From assembly GCF_001375535.1 (NCBI RefSeq), contig NZ_LN831197.1:4242660-4306659 (forward strand): a stretch of 64,000 nt of DNA. Reading direction: 5' to 3'. The DNA is from Bacillus niameyensis. GTDB taxonomy: Bacteria > Bacillota > Bacilli > Bacillales > Bacillaceae_C. The notes below the pieces were generated by a model that saw only the letters and a list, made by a program, of their open reading frames with translations, did not search any database and was not told the origin of the DNA. How positions within the stretch are numbered: position 1 is the stretch's first letter; each line of letters begins with the position of its first letter. The position numbers and the translations under genes are program-made. Positions 62,986 to 64,000 of this stretch are shown here, piece after piece.

Positions 62986-63744
62986 TTAAATAGCTTCAAG
63001 GTAATAATCTCTTAGTCGAGCAATTTCCGTTTCATCGATGCCGAATTCCTCTTTGAAATATGCTTCATACGTGGGATAGACTTCTTTAATGCGATCGAAA
63101 ACTGTCTGTATATAAATTGCTTCTACACCAGCCATTTTCCAAAAAACGTCTTTATATTCAGCCATTTGTTCTTTCATTTTAGTAAACCAGATTGGTGGCT
63201 TTTTAGCTGTCGAATCATTTGTTAAGAGATATTCTTCAATAATTGCTTCTTCTGATACGCCAAGCAATAAGTAAATTAAAGCTGCACCGACACCTGTACG
63301 GTCCTTTCCTGCTGTACAGTGGTGTACTAATGGAACTTGTTGATCACGAATACACGCTAGTAGTGCTTTATATGGTTCATTTTCAAATAACATGTCCGCA
63401 TAGAAATGACCAAGGGCATTTTCGCGTGTCCACATTGGATTTTTCAGCATATCTTCCAGCGATGTTGAGCTGTGGTCTAAATTTGTATTTGCAGGTACTC
63501 GAATGTTGGTAACACCTTCAATTGTTGGACTTTTGACTGTGCTTGCTTCGTGGTCATCTCGATAATCAAAAATCACTTGAATGCCCATGTCTTTCAAACG
63601 GGCAAGATCAGCATTTGTTGCATGACCTAGTTCACCACACCGATATAGCAAGCCTTTTTTCACACGACGACCATCTTTCGTTACTTGACCACCCATATCA
63701 CGAAAATTATAAATTTGTTCAAACGTCTCCAAAAGTTGTGTCAT
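62986..63744 (-). CDS. Tyrosine/serine protein phosphatase (Y_phosphatase3 type)
   Basis: A 252-residue cysteine phosphatase. The P-loop is HHCTAGKDRTGVG, with nucleophile Cys and the Lys-Asp variant typical of the PF13350 group that includes Listeria LipA. The N-terminal NFRDMGG and YRCGELGHATNADLARL are also typical. The substrate could be phosphotyrosine proteins or phosphoinositides. GGAGG precedes ATG 63744 on the minus strand. It follows a phnC remnant in the same direction. Confidence 0.88.
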   Translation of the reverse strand: MTQLLETFEQIYNFRDMGGQVTKDGRRVKKGLLYRCGELGHATNADLARLKDMGIQVIFDYRDDHEASTVKSPTIEGVTNIRVPANTNLDHSSTSLEDMLKNPMWTRENALGHFYADMLFENEPYKALLACIRDQQVPLVHHCTAGKDRTGVGAALIYLLLGVSEEAIIEEYLLTNDSTAKKPPIWFTKMKEQMAEYKDVFWKMAGVEAIYIQTVFDRIKEVYPTYEAYFKEEFGIDETEIARLRDYYLEAI

Positions 63745-63755
63745 TGTTTTCCTCC

Positions 63756-63943
63756 TTAGCTTGCTAGTAGCTCGTCTTCTTTTCCTTCATATAAACGTAC
63801 GATTAACTCATCTGTTAACTCTTCTGGTTCGCCATCAAAAAGTATTTGCCCTTTTTGAATAGCAATAATGCACGTCGCATATTTTTTTGCCACATCAACT
63901 TGGGTAAGTTAACTAAACATCTTACTTTACTTAATCGACGCAT
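63756..63943 (-). pseudogene. phnC: phnC remnant (phosphonate ABC transporter ATPase)
   Basis: The final frame reads QVDVAKKYATCIIAIQKG, then FDGEPEELTDEL, ending in DELLAS; this is the C-terminus of a PhnC-type ATPase. Walker A, signature and Walker B are missing. A start with GAGAGGTGAG and ATG 63943 (MRRLSKVRCLVNL) enters in another frame, and VNL would align just before QVDVA. An internal deletion plus a frameshift explains this. The gene upstream lies outside the window. Confidence 0.75.
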
Positions 63944-64000
63944 AGTCTCACCTCTCTCTATCATAACACTAAATTAGCTAACTCTCCCTTCTCATTACAG

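Overview
This looks like a chromosomal segment of a low-GC, endospore-forming member of the Bacillaceae. The left part follows the Bacillus subtilis yt* region in order: ythPQ, ytjP/pepV, dat, ytlP, ytlQ, ytmP, ytzH, trmB, ytnP, later ytzB, ytoP, ytoQ and ytpP. Spore photoproduct lyase with SplA supports a spore former, and a complete nitrate reductase operon supports facultative anaerobic growth. No rRNA, tRNA or CRISPR locus was seen.

Region 1 (1-18060) is core: an Ecs-type ABC exporter cut by the window edge, two peptidases, D-amino acid transaminase, RNA phosphodiesterase, TrmB and a YtnP lactonase. It also holds a three-gene undecaprenyl-phosphate-sugar glycosylation set (GT2, GtrA, YkoS-like), a plant-type PNGase A-like protein and a second ABC exporter. 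A long palindrome occurs as two full copies and one half copy.

Region 2 (18058-30860) is a nitrate respiration block: narGHJI, the oxygen/nitrate sensor system nreABC, a hemerythrin-like protein, a NarK transporter fused to a PAS domain, and moaA. Boxes matching the NreC target TAGGG-N4-CCCTA lie before narG and narK, so the block probably regulates itself. A 20-bp tandem array of about 26 copies separates narK from moaA.

Region 3 (30860-45096) is mixed metabolism and UV/DNA repair: an aldehyde dehydrogenase, a DUF84 NTPase, YtoQ, a lipoprotein, a PTS EIIC-like protein, YtpP, an unusual two-domain terpenoid enzyme, a luciferase-like oxidoreductase, splAB, uvsE and a ferritin-like protein.

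Region 4 (45577 to about 62900) is an accessory island inserted at the 3' end of rlmH, the site used by staphylococcal SCC elements. It starts with two large serine recombinases. The rlmH junction carries an SCC-type direct repeat and a short inverted repeat. Three further copies of a conserved boundary module (hairpin terminator, a GCCTCT-type inverted repeat and a palindrome, followed in two copies by an rlmH-like direct repeat) divide the island into cassettes, all read left to right. Cassette 1 holds an AIPR-like protein, two unknown proteins and an AlbA_2/Schlafen-like protein. Cassette 2 is an unrecognised three-gene operon with a two-helix membrane protein. Cassette 3 is a single small gene. 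Cassette 4 is a Gabija system whose gajB is split by an IS21-family element with a 5-bp target duplication. I read this as an SCC-like, modular defence array. The novelty candidates are the cassette organisation and the three-gene operon.

Region 5 (about 62900-64000) holds a tyrosine phosphatase and a deleted phnC remnant.
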